From Micromonospora sp. NBC_01740 (GTDB lineage Bacteria; Actinomycetota; Actinomycetes; Mycobacteriales; Micromonosporaceae), in the NCBI RefSeq assembly GCF_035920365.1, contig NZ_CP109150.1, forward strand, positions 2,046,001 to 2,110,000: 64,000 bases of DNA, read 5' to 3'. The notes under the pieces are model-generated. The model was given only the letters and a program-made list of their open reading frames with translations. It was not told the origin of the DNA and did no database searches. The translations under genes and the position numbers were made by a program. This document shows positions 8,889 to 16,333 of the stretch, piece by piece. Within the stretch, counting starts at the first letter, position 1; each line of letters opens with the position of its first letter.

Positions 8889-10094
8889 GTGACCGAGGCC
8901 CCCGAGACGACCGTCCCCCACCGCTATCCGTTCAGCGACCCCGACCGGCTCAACCTCGACCCGCGCTACGCCCGGCTGCGCCGGGACGAACCGCTCACCC
9001 GGATCCGGATGCCGTTCGGCGAGCCGGCCTGGCTCGCCACCCGGCACGCCGACGTCCGGACCGTGCTCGGCGACGCCCGGTTCAGCCGGGCCGCCTCGGT
9101 GGGTCGGGACGAGCCCCGCAACTCGCCGCGACAGCAGGAGGGCGGGATCCTGTCGATGGACCCGCCGGAGCACACCCGGCTGCGTCGGCTGGTGGCGAAG
9201 GCGTTCACCGCCCGCCGGGTGGAGGAACTGCGGCCCCGGACCAGGGAGGTGGCCCACGAGCTGGTGGACGGCATGCTCGCGGCCGGTCCACCGGCCGACC
9301 TGGTGGAGCACCTGGCCACCCCGCTGCCGATCCGGGTCATCTGCGACCTGCTCGGCGTACCCGTGGCCGACCAGGACCGATTCCACGCCTGGTCCGAGGC
9401 GATCGTGTCGACCACCTCGTTGAGCCCGGAGCAGGCCCAGGAGTACATCGACAGTCTCCTCGCGTACATGGGCGAGCTGATCGCGCAGCGGCGCGAGCAA
9501 CCCACCGACGACCTGATCGGCGCGATGGTCCGGGCCCGGGACGCCGACGACCGGCTCGCGGAGGACGAGGTCGTGCGCCTGGCCGCCGGGCTGCTCGCGG
9601 CAGGGCACGAGACGACGGTGACCCAGATCCCCAACTTCGTGTACGCCCTGCTCACCCACCCGGACGAGTGGGCCCGGCTACGGTCGCGGCCGCACCTGGT
9701 GCCGGCTGCCGTCGAGGAGCTGATGCGGTACGTGCCGCTCGGCGCGTCCTCGGCCTTCGCCCGCTACGCGATGGAGGACGTCGAGGTCGGTGGCGTGCTG
9801 GTACGGGCCGGCGAGCCGGTGGTGGTGTCGATCTCGTCGGCCAACCGGGACGAGACGGTCTTCGCCGACGCGGACCGGCTCGACCTGACCCGGCAGGTCA
9901 ACCCCCACCTCGGCTTCGGGCACGGGGTGCACCACTGCGTCGGCGCGCAGCTCGCCCGGATGGAGCTCCAGGTCGTCCTGGAGACGCTGATCGCCCGCAC
10001 GCCCGACCTGAGGCTGGCCGTGCCGGAATCCGAGCTGACCTGGAAGAGCGGCCTGCTGGTCCGGGGGCTCGTCGCCATGCCGGTGAGTTGGTGA
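8889..10094 (+). CDS. Cytochrome P450
   Basis: The chosen GTG at 8889 has GAGAGGAAA upstream; an in-frame ATG at 8823 would add 22 residues that do not look P450-like. The product is 401 residues, a normal bacterial class I P450 length. The I-helix has AGHETT, the K-helix has ExxR in the segment EELMR, and the heme-binding loop is FGHGVHHCVG with Cys350 as the axial thiolate. It is soluble and needs electrons from a ferredoxin, which is encoded four bases downstream (stop 10094, next start 10099). The substrate is unknown. No polyketide, peptide or terpene synthase gene is nearby, so a biosynthetic-cluster role is not indicated. Confidence 0.92.
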   Translation: MTEAPETTVPHRYPFSDPDRLNLDPRYARLRRDEPLTRIRMPFGEPAWLATRHADVRTVLGDARFSRAASVGRDEPRNSPRQQEGGILSMDPPEHTRLRRLVAKAFTARRVEELRPRTREVAHELVDGMLAAGPPADLVEHLATPLPIRVICDLLGVPVADQDRFHAWSEAIVSTTSLSPEQAQEYIDSLLAYMGELIAQRREQPTDDLIGAMVRARDADDRLAEDEVVRLAAGLLAAGHETTVTQIPNFVYALLTHPDEWARLRSRPHLVPAAVEELMRYVPLGASSAFARYAMEDVEVGGVLVRAGEPVVVSISSANRDETVFADADRLDLTRQVNPHLGFGHGVHHCVGAQLARMELQVVLETLIARTPDLRLAVPESELTWKSGLLVRGLVAMPVSW

Positions 10095-10098
10095 ACAG

Positions 10099-10335
10099 AT
10101 GAGTGCGACGGACGAGCAGTGGCGGGTGCACGTGGACCCGACGCGGTGCATCGGGTCGGGGATCTGCGCGGGCACCGCGCCGAGGCACTTCGTGCTGGTG
10201 GACGGGTTGGCCCGCCCGCTGGCCGAGCGGGTGGCGCCGGACGACGCATTGGTGGACGCGGCGGACTCCTGCCCGATGGAGGCGGTCATCGTGTCCGAGG
10301 CGGACGGCCTGCGCCGGATCGCCCCGGAGACCTGA
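10099..10335 (+). CDS. Ferredoxin, 3Fe-4S type
   Basis: The protein has 78 residues, starting four bases after the P450 stop codon. The cluster motif is CIGSGIC near residues 17-23 with a distal CP at the segment DSCPMEA, i.e. three Cys plus a non-cysteine at the second position (Gly where a 4Fe-4S protein has Cys). That pattern is typical of actinobacterial 3Fe-4S ferredoxins that pass electrons to P450s. A ferredoxin reductase is not present in the window and must be supplied elsewhere. The two genes form a tight operon closed by a strong hairpin. Confidence 0.9.
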   Translation: MSATDEQWRVHVDPTRCIGSGICAGTAPRHFVLVDGLARPLAERVAPDDALVDAADSCPMEAVIVSEADGLRRIAPET

Positions 10336-10353
10336 GCCGGCCGGTGACATGCC

Positions 10354-10385
10354 GGTGGCCACGCCCCGGGCCGGGCGTGGCCACC
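10354..10385. terminator. Convergent hairpin terminator
   Basis: GGTGGCCACGCCC (10354-10366) and GGGCGTGGCCACC (10373-10385) are a perfect 13-bp stem with a six-base loop, placed between the ferredoxin gene and the oppositely oriented hemerythrin gene. Confidence 0.75.
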
Positions 10386-10399
10386 ATGAGCGGCGGCGG

Positions 10400-11002
10400 T
10401 CAGCGCTGCTGCTGGCCCAGCTCCGCCGTCGACGTGACGCGGCCGCTCAGCGCGTCCCGCATCCGGTCCACCAGGCCGGCGCCGGGGTTGAGCAGCCGGT
10501 TCGCCGGCGGCCGGTCGGGTGCGGCCGGGTGCGGCCGGGTCGGGGCGGTCTTCTTGGTCGCCTCCACCTTGCCGGCCAGTTCGACCATCTCCTCGGTGGC
10601 GACCGCGGCGCGCAGGCGGGGGAAGAGGTCCGACTCCTCGTCCTTGACGTGGTGCCGGATCGTGCTCGTCAGGTGCGCCAGGAGCTCGTCGAAGCGCGGG
10701 TCGGACGGGTCGACCGACTCGAGCTCCTTCATGGTCCGCTCGGCGTCGGCGTGCTCGGAGATCTCGTGCTCGGCGATCTGGTCGCCGTCCGGCAGCGCCT
10801 TGCGGGCGGTCGGATAGACGTGCATCTCCTCGGCGACGGCGTGCCGGACCAGCTCGGCGATCACCACGTCGGCCAGCTGCCGACGGTGCTCGGGGGTGCC
10901 CTGCCGGCTCTCCAACTGCACGAAGAGCGCCTCGACCTCACGGTGGTCGGCGGTCAGGACGTCCACGACGTCCTGACCCCTGATGTCCTGTGGGTTGGTC
11001 AT
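10400..11002 (-). CDS. Hemerythrin HHE domain protein
   Basis: The 200-residue protein has two HHE-type helical hairpins. Candidate di-iron ligands are His20 in TADHREVE, His54 and Glu58 in RHAVAEEM, His84 region, and His117/118 with Glu122/123 in RHHVKDEE. The last 60 residues are Pro/Thr-rich and lack ligands. HHE proteins bind O2, NO or reactive oxygen through a carboxylate-bridged di-iron site, and in actinobacteria are often stress- or sigma-factor-linked. A GATT-N15-GGGTAC element 43 bases upstream suggests control by a general-stress sigma factor. It is a single gene, convergent with the P450 operon. Confidence 0.88.
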   Translation of the reverse strand: MTNPQDIRGQDVVDVLTADHREVEALFVQLESRQGTPEHRRQLADVVIAELVRHAVAEEMHVYPTARKALPDGDQIAEHEISEHADAERTMKELESVDPSDPRFDELLAHLTSTIRHHVKDEESDLFPRLRAAVATEEMVELAGKVEATKKTAPTRPHPAAPDRPPANRLLNPGAGLVDRMRDALSGRVTSTAELGQQQR

Positions 11003-11044
11003 GTCTGCCCCTTACCGGTTGCGGAACGGTCGGTTGTGGGCCTG

Positions 11045-11069
11045 GTACCCGGGAACCGTCCACCGAATC
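11045..11069 (-). promoter_or_regulatory. Candidate stress-sigma promoter for hemerythrin
   Basis: On the minus strand GATT (11066-11069) is followed by 15 bases and GGGTAC (11045-11050). This fits GNNT-N14-16-GGGTAC/T exactly and lies 43 bases from the hemerythrin start codon. Confidence 0.5.
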
Positions 11070-11137
11070 CACCGGTCATCGATGTGTCGCCGACCCGCGT
11101 CCCGTGCTCGGGGGGCGCCCGTCGCGCCGGCACGGCA

Positions 11138-11168
11138 GAGGGCCGGCCCCCGTAGGAGGCCGGCCCTC
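11138..11168 (-). terminator. Hairpin terminator after the C39-like peptidase gene
   Basis: GAGGGCCGGCC (11138-11148) and GGCCGGCCCTC (11158-11168) form a perfect 11-bp stem with a nine-base loop just beyond the stop codon of the minus-strand gene ending at 11180. Confidence 0.65.
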
Positions 11169-11179
11169 GGCGGGTCGGA

Positions 11180-11851
11180 TCAGGACGAGTAGCCGCGCTC
11201 GGCGGTCCAGTTGGCGACCTTCTCCAGGGTCATCCAGTACTCCCCCTCGGGGGCGGCCGGGTCGGCGATCCGGATCAGGTCGCCGCCGTCCCGGTAGCCG
11301 ACCAGGGTCAGGTAGTGCCCGCCCTCGTACGAGTGCGGGTTGCCGACCGTGTCGACCGCGGTGCCCTTGATGTTGGCCACCACCGGCCGGCCCTTGTCGA
11401 GGGCCGCGACGACGTCGGACCGCAGCCGGTCGACCTGCTCCGGCTTGGCCACCGGATCCGGGATCTCGGTGGTCCGGTATCCGCCGCCGGTCAGCTCGTT
11501 GAGCACGCGGGTGATGTCGAGGGCGGAGTCGGTGCCGGCCTCGGTGGTGCCCAGCCTCTTCGCGACCTCGTCCTGGGGGAGCGCCCGGCCCAGCGCCGAC
11601 AGGGCGATCCGGGTCGCGGCCGGACCGCAGTAGTAGAAGTTGGGCTGCGCCTGGTACTCGATGCCCACGGCGCGCTCGGCACGCCGGTCGGGGCGGCCGT
11701 TCTTGGCGGCGCGGTCGTCCGTGTGCACCGCGCCGACCGGGGTGGTCGTCGCCGGCGCCGCCTGGGCGGTCACCGCCGGACCCGCGAGGCATCCGCCGGC
11801 CACCAGCAGGCCGGCGACGGAGAGACCGCTCTTCTGGACGATCGGATTCAT
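11180..11851 (-). CDS. Secreted C39-like (papain-fold) cysteine peptidase
   Basis: The ATG at 11851 is preferred over one 18 codons earlier because it follows TTGGAGCCC and begins a signal peptide: a charged start, a hydrophobic stretch at 10-26 and an AQA-AP cleavage site near 31-33. The mature part carries the papain-like triad expected for Peptidase_C39_2: Cys75 in FYYCGPAAT, His179 in GGHYLTLVGY and Asp197 in IADPA. The total of 223 residues is normal. Such proteins are exported and may process peptides or act as wall-associated peptidases; the substrate is unknown and no bacteriocin transporter is nearby. Confidence 0.85.
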   Translation of the reverse strand: MNPIVQKSGLSVAGLLVAGGCLAGPAVTAQAAPATTTPVGAVHTDDRAAKNGRPDRRAERAVGIEYQAQPNFYYCGPAATRIALSALGRALPQDEVAKRLGTTEAGTDSALDITRVLNELTGGGYRTTEIPDPVAKPEQVDRLRSDVVAALDKGRPVVANIKGTAVDTVGNPHSYEGGHYLTLVGYRDGGDLIRIADPAAPEGEYWMTLEKVANWTAERGYSS

Positions 11852-12149
11852 GGTCGGGCTCCAATCGGGGGTCGACGCCGCCGGGGGGACCGGGGCGCAC
11901 AGCACCGGGAGAGGCGCTCGGCTCGGGGAATTCGACGGCCCGGGGCGGTCGGCCCACGGGGCGTACTCAGGGATGCAACGGCCCTGCTCCGGTGGGCATT
12001 CCGGGCCCGCGACCGGGGGCGCACCGGCCGCACGTCGAGGTTCAACCGGGCCACGGGCGGCAGGATTCCGGCGTACGGATGCCCCGCGTCACACCCGGAC
12101 CGGTCAGGCGTACGTGGGTGGCGCGGGACGGGACGAACCGGTCAACCGG
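11852..12149. other. Intergenic region without a recognised gene
   Basis: About 300 bases separate two minus-strand genes. It should contain the promoter of the C39-like gene and the terminator of the PPOX gene. Two adjacent ACCGGT palindromes occur at about 12136-12149. No convincing promoter or small gene was seen. Confidence 0.5.
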
Positions 12150-12557
12150 TCACAGGCTGCCCAGCAGGCGCGTCACCGTGATCTCGATGACCACCCGGTC
12201 CGGATTCGGGCGGGGCGTCCGGTAGCGCTCGGCGTACCGGTGCTCGGCCTCGGCGACGGCCGGCTGGTCGGAGCGCACGACGGCCCGCCCCTCGATGGTG
12301 AGCCAGCGCCGCCCGTCGACGTGGCAGACGGCCACCGGGGCGCCCCCGGGGCCGGCGGCGGCGACGTGCCGCGCCTTGCGGGACGCGCCGCCGGTGATCA
12401 CGCGGGCCAGCCCGGTCGACGCGTCGAAGGTGACCCCCACCGGTACGACGTGCGGGGTGCCGTCCGGGCGCAGGGTGGTCAACGTGGCCAGGTGCCGTTC
12501 CCGGCAGAACGCCACGACCCGCTCGTCGTGGGGCGCCAACCGATGGTCGCCGGGCAT
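12150..12557 (-). CDS. PPOX-class F420/FMN-dependent split-barrel protein
   Basis: The 135-residue protein fits the small pyridoxamine-phosphate-oxidase-like split barrel: an N-terminal helix, the segment [19 protein letters not shown] as the first hairpin, SRKARHVA in the middle and [10 protein letters not shown] as the next strand. In actinobacteria this size class (TIGR03618-type) generally uses coenzyme F420 or FMN. The substrate is unknown. It lies 31 bases downstream of the DUF1232 gene on the same strand, so the two may be co-transcribed. Confidence 0.8.
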   Translation of the reverse strand: MPGDHRLAPHDERVVAFCRERHLATLTTLRPDGTPHVVPVGVTFDASTGLARVITGGASRKARHVAAAGPGGAPVAVCHVDGRRWLTIEGRAVVRSDQPAVAEAEHRYAERYRTPRPNPDRVVIEITVTRLLGSL

Positions 12558-12588
12558 GTCCGTCCCCTGTCTCGCGGTGCGGCGCCGA

Positions 12589-12921
12589 TCATGGCACGCG
12601 ACGGTCCGCCCGGTCGGCGCCGGACGGCGCGTCGGGTGCCCCGGGCAGCGGCGCGCTCGCGGCGCGGCGCTGCCGGACCAGCCGACCCAGGTAGAGCAGC
12701 GCGCCGGTCAGCACCGCCATGTCGTCCAGGTAGATGGGGTCGGGAAGCAGGTCGATCGGCAGGACGGTGTAGAGCATCGCCCCGTAGAAGGCGAGCTTGC
12801 CGTTCAGCCCGAGCGTGCCGAGCAGGCGGCGGGTGCGGATCACGCGGACGGCCAGCACCACCGCGCCGACCAACGTGACGACCGCCACGACGCCGACGAC
12901 GATCCACGCCTCCCTGGACAT
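12589..12921 (-). CDS. DUF1232 (YkvA-like) membrane protein
   Basis: A 110-residue protein with an N-terminal membrane segment (about 6-26) and the DUF1232 core with the conserved [13 protein letters not shown] at about 54-66, which forms a second hydrophobic hairpin. The function of the family is unknown. The C-terminal 25 residues are polar and Ala/Asp-rich. It is upstream of the PPOX gene and probably co-transcribed with it. Confidence 0.82.
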   Translation of the reverse strand: MSREAWIVVGVVAVVTLVGAVVLAVRVIRTRRLLGTLGLNGKLAFYGAMLYTVLPIDLLPDPIYLDDMAVLTGALLYLGRLVRQRRAASAPLPGAPDAPSGADRADRRVP

Positions 12922-12967
12922 GCCGTCACGCTAGCCCAGCGGGACCGGTTCCGCCCGGCCATGCCGG

Positions 12968-13786
12968 TCAGTACGCGGGAACCGCCGCCCGGCCCCGGGC
13001 CACCGACGGCACCTCGCGGCCGGTCAGCACCGGGAACTCCCGGGTCTGCTCCGCCACTGCGGCGCCCTCGACAAGCGGCAGCAGCGACTGCGACTCCTCG
13101 GGGCGGCGGTTGACCGCGGCGAACGCCTCGTCCCGCAGGCTGCGCGCCGCCTCGGCGGCGTTCTCGGCCGCCCGCCACGCCGCCTGCTCCCGCTCCCGGG
13201 CCGCCCGCTGCCGGGCGAGCAGGTGGTCGCGTACCGCCCGGCGCAGCACCAGTTCCTGCTCGACCGGGTGCAGCCGGGGGTCCCACCCGTCGCGGTGCGC
13301 GAAGACGTCGCTGAGTTGTTCGACCGACAACTCCTTGCGCCAGTACGCGTCGAGGGCGGCCCGGTGCAGGAAGCGCTCGCGCTCGGCGTACTCGGCGGGC
13401 GTCCGGACGGTACGCGGCAGGGGCATCGCCTCGGTGACCGCCAGCCGGCGGACGTCCACCTCGGCGGCCTCGTACGCCTGCCAGGCCGCCTCGACCTCCT
13501 CCTGCGCGGTCAGCCACTCGGCCCGCAGGCGGGCGGCGGTGGTGGCGGCCCGTTCCGCGGCGACCGAGACCTCCCCCGCGTACCGGGAACGTTCGCGCTC
13601 CTCCTCGGCCCGTTCCAGCTCACTCGGCATCGCGGCGCGCCGGATGCGGGAGCCGGCGTCGAAGCGGAGGCGACCGGGACGCAGCACCAGGCCGGCCACG
13701 GTGACGGCGACGACCCCGAGCAGGCTCAGCCAGATCACGGCGGCCCGGGGCACGTCGAGCAGGACGGAGGAGAACACGTTTTCCAT
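12968..13786 (-). CDS. Hypothetical membrane-anchored coiled-coil protein
   Basis: The ATG at 13786 has GAGGT upstream and immediately precedes a hydrophobic anchor (residues about 10-34); the open frame extends 52 codons further but that part is Arg/Pro-rich and lacks a ribosome site. The 272-residue product continues with a cytosolic region very rich in Ala, Glu and Arg, with heptad-like segments at about 55-110 and 185-230 that suggest coiled coil. A conserved-looking central stretch contains WRKELSVEQLSDVFAHRDGW. No enzymatic motif or known family is recognised. It stands alone between the DUF1232 gene and another exported hypothetical. Confidence 0.65.
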   Translation of the reverse strand: MENVFSSVLLDVPRAAVIWLSLLGVVAVTVAGLVLRPGRLRFDAGSRIRRAAMPSELERAEEERERSRYAGEVSVAAERAATTAARLRAEWLTAQEEVEAAWQAYEAAEVDVRRLAVTEAMPLPRTVRTPAEYAERERFLHRAALDAYWRKELSVEQLSDVFAHRDGWDPRLHPVEQELVLRRAVRDHLLARQRAAREREQAAWRAAENAAEAARSLRDEAFAAVNRRPEESQSLLPLVEGAAVAEQTREFPVLTGREVPSVARGRAAVPAY

Positions 13787-14006
13787 GGTCAGCACCTCGC
13801 GGTCGATCGAGGGAATCGACAGGGTCTGTGCCCGGCGTACGGGCGGGTGGGCATCGTGGGCGCGCGTGCGGGCGTACCGCGGCGGTGGCCGCTCCGGCGA
13901 CGGACCGACGGGTGGCCGCCGGTGACGTGGCGGCCGGGGCACGGGGCGGACGGACGCGCGTGCCGGTGGTCCGTCGCCCCGGCCGCGGAGCCGGTGGGCC
14001 GACGGT

Positions 14007-14399
14007 TCAGGCGGCGGGCGGACCGCGCCGGGCGGGGACGCCCCTGCCGGGGCCGCGGGCGGGGCCGTCCGGGCGGGCGACCGCCACGGCGGCGGTGTCG
14101 GCCGGAGTGTCGTCGCGCCGGACCGCCGGCGGGGCGGCGAAGCCGTCGGCCTGCTCGGCCACCGGCTCGCGGCGCGACAGCGGTGGGGTGAGCCGGGCGC
14201 TCGCGACGGCCGGACCGGCGGCCGGAACGGGGGCGGTGACGGCGGCCGGGCCGGCGGCGAACGGTGGCGGGGCCGGTGCGGCGCTCGCGGCTCCGAGGCC
14301 CACAGCGAGCACCAGCGCGGCGATCGCCAGCCGGGTCAGCTCACGCAGGGAGCGCAGCGTCAACGACCAGAACGGGTCGACGGACGCTACGGAGGGCAC
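14007..14399 (-). CDS. Hypothetical exported or membrane protein
   Basis: A GTG start gives 130 residues. One hydrophobic segment lies at about 23-42 (LAIAALVLAVGLGAASAAPA), compatible with a signal peptide cleaved after ASA, or with a membrane anchor. The remainder is low-complexity Ala/Pro/Arg without recognisable domains. The ribosome site is weak (GGTTGGACG) and amino-acid composition follows the high local GC, so the gene is plausible but not certain. Confidence 0.45.
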   Translation of the reverse strand: MPSVASVDPFWSLTLRSLRELTRLAIAALVLAVGLGAASAAPAPPPFAAGPAAVTAPVPAAGPAVASARLTPPLSRREPVAEQADGFAAPPAVRRDDTPADTAAVAVARPDGPARGPGRGVPARRGPPAA

Positions 14400-14532
14400 C
14401 CGTCCAACCTATCGCCCGGGCCGGGCTCGTGCAGCGCGCCGACGACCTGGGATCGGGTGACCGCCGCCACGATGTCCGAAAAGGATCGTCGAGCGGGTGT
14501 GACGGCGCCCGCCGGGACCGACGCCGCACGTG

Positions 14533-14573
14533 CGACGGCCCACCCGGTGGTACGCCCGCCGGGTGGGCCGTCG
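14533..14573 (-). terminator. Hairpin terminator of the leftward ESX substrate operon
   Basis: A perfect 15-bp stem (CGACGGCCCACCCGG at 14533-14547 with its complement at 14559-14573) and an 11-base loop, located 16 bases after the stop codon of the minus-strand gene ending at 14589. Confidence 0.75.
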
Positions 14574-14588
14574 TCGTGCTGGTGCGCG

Positions 14589-15842
14589 TCAGCTGTCGGT
14601 GCCGAGCACGGGCGGAGCGGCGGCGGCGCCGTCGCCCCAGACCATGTCGTCCTCCGTCAGCCAGGTCAGCCGGCCGTCGGCGTCGTCGTCGTGCGTGCCC
14701 CGGGTGCCGCCCAGGACGCCGGGGCGACCCGCCCCGCCGCGTGCGCCGCCCGCACGTCCCGTCCCGCTGGCCGCCCGGTCGCCGCCCTGTCGTGCGCCGT
14801 TGTCGAAGCGCCGGCCCATCCCGGTCGCGGACCGGTTGTCCGCCACCGGAGTGCCGCCGACGGACCGGACCGCCGAGGCCGGTGCGTTGCCGCTCGCGGC
14901 GAGGGCTCCGGTGCCGAGCACGCCGCCCGACGGTCCGAACTGAAGGCCCGGCCCGCCGGCCGAGGCCGTCGAGGTGCCGCCCAGCCCGACGGGACCCGTC
15001 GTGGGGGGCGTGCCGGTCAGTGCCGTGGCACCGGCGAGGGAGGTGCCGGCCGGGACGCCGCCGGGAACGCCGTCGGTCACGCCGCCGCCCGGCTGCCCGC
15101 CGCCGACGGCGCCCGGGACGAGCGTCCCGGTCGCGCCGCCGCCCGGTCCGGAGCTCGGCCGGTCGGGGGCCGCGACGGTGGCGCCGCCGGGCTTCCCGGC
15201 GAGGCTGGAGGTGGTCGGCGCGGCCGTCGGCGTGCTGGCGCCCGGGCCGCTGCGCGGGGGCGTCGAATCGCGGCTGGTCGTGCCCGGGGTGTCCGGATGC
15301 GGTGGCGGCGGCGGGACGAGCCGGCCGTACGCCGAGAGGTCGTAGCCGGCGGCCAGCTCGGCCACCACGTTGACCATGCGCTGGTGGGCCTTCTCCTGCT
15401 CGGCCTTGTCCTGCTGGTGCCCCAGCAGCCCGCCGACCACGATGCCCGGCACGCCGAACACGGCGCCCTTGGCCGCGCCGGAGAGCGCCTGGTCGTGGTC
15501 GTCGGTCTCGGCCGGACTCTCCGCCTGCGTGCGGGCGGTGCGCAGCTCGCCGGACATCAGGGTCAGGCCCCGGCTCACGTCCGCCATGCCCTCGCCGAGC
15601 TTGTCGGCGTAGTCGGTGACGAGCGTCAACCGCCGCTGGAACTCCTGCGAGGCCGAGCCCGTCCAGGTGTTGGCGAGCTTGTCGAGGTCGCCGCTGAGCT
15701 CGCGGGACAGCCCGTCGAGCATGCCCTTGAGCGCCGTCCACTGCGCGGCGACGCCGTCGATCTGGCCCGGCTGGCCGGCCATCACGGCGTCGTAGAGCTG
15801 CTGGTGGCTGACGTGCTGGTAGCGCTGGGTGTATTCAGACAC
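14589..15842 (-). CDS. Large WXG100-like putative ESX substrate with Gly/Pro-rich tail
   Basis: The 417-residue protein has an N-terminal helical hairpin typical of WXG/PPE-like proteins, with W60-T61-G62 as the turn (NTWTGSAS), then a hydrophobic Gly-rich patch at 122-145 and a 200-residue Gly/Pro/Thr/Ser-rich disordered tail. The C-terminus has TWLTEDDMVWG, nearly identical to the end of the other large substrate at 29654-30979. It overlaps the upstream 122-aa gene by eight bases, so both are translated together, and lies in the same orientation as eccB. Secretion through the local ESX machine is inferred from fold, context and shared tail; a structural or accessory role cannot be excluded. 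Confidence 0.8.
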   Translation of the reverse strand: MSEYTQRYQHVSHQQLYDAVMAGQPGQIDGVAAQWTALKGMLDGLSRELSGDLDKLANTWTGSASQEFQRRLTLVTDYADKLGEGMADVSRGLTLMSGELRTARTQAESPAETDDHDQALSGAAKGAVFGVPGIVVGGLLGHQQDKAEQEKAHQRMVNVVAELAAGYDLSAYGRLVPPPPPHPDTPGTTSRDSTPPRSGPGASTPTAAPTTSSLAGKPGGATVAAPDRPSSGPGGGATGTLVPGAVGGGQPGGGVTDGVPGGVPAGTSLAGATALTGTPPTTGPVGLGGTSTASAGGPGLQFGPSGGVLGTGALAASGNAPASAVRSVGGTPVADNRSATGMGRRFDNGARQGGDRAASGTGRAGGARGGAGRPGVLGGTRGTHDDDADGRLTWLTEDDMVWGDGAAAAPPVLGTDS

Positions 15843-16203
15843 GCGGATCCTCCTTCCGCTTCAACGCGTCGTCCACGCCGTTCAGCGCGGCGGCGATGTC
15901 GGCGGAGTTGGCCGCGTTGCGCTCCTCGGCGGTGCGGTAGTTGGCCAGGATCGTCGCGGTGGCGCTCTGCGCGGCCTTCACCGCCGCACGCAGCCGGTCG
16001 ACCTGGTCCACGTAGGACTGGTGGATCTCGGAGTAGCGGCGGGAGTTCTCGGTGGCGTCGGCGAACGAGCCCAGCGCCGGGGGCCGGCACTGCATCTCGG
16101 TGCTCAGCTTCCGCAACGCCTTCTCCGCCTCGGTCAGCCGGTTGGCCAACTTCTGGTGGAAGTCTTCCAGGGACAGCAGGTCGACTGTCGTGCGCCCGGT
16201 CAT
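15835..16203 (-). CDS. Small helical ESX-associated protein with YxxxE tag
   Basis: The ATG at 16203 is preferred because GGGGA precedes it; an in-frame ATG at 16224 would add seven residues. The 122-residue protein is almost entirely alpha-helical, has no WxG turn and no membrane segment, but contains NYRTAEERN, giving a YxxxE pattern at Tyr89-Glu93 like the type VII export tag after the second helix of EspC or CFP-10-type proteins. It overlaps the next gene by eight bases and lies 130 bases downstream of eccB. It is a plausible small partner for the large substrate at 14589-15842, forming a secreted heterodimer; this pairing is inference. Confidence 0.72.
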   Translation of the reverse strand: MTGRTTVDLLSLEDFHQKLANRLTEAEKALRKLSTEMQCRPPALGSFADATENSRRYSEIHQSYVDQVDRLRAAVKAAQSATATILANYRTAEERNAANSADIAAALNGVDDALKRKEDPRV

Positions 16204-16333
16204 GGCAGCATCCCCGTACGTCATCGTCGATAACCGTTGGCAGGGCTCAGGTTAGTCGACGGGTGCGACGCGGGCGACCCGCCACCGGCGTCGATCCGTC
16301 ACGCGCGGGTCCGGCCCCGCTCGCGGGCTGACC

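Noticed and set aside
8693..10400. P450 and ferredoxin as part of a secondary-metabolite cluster
   Set aside because: No polyketide, peptide, terpene or tailoring genes are adjacent; the neighbours are stress and housekeeping-type genes.
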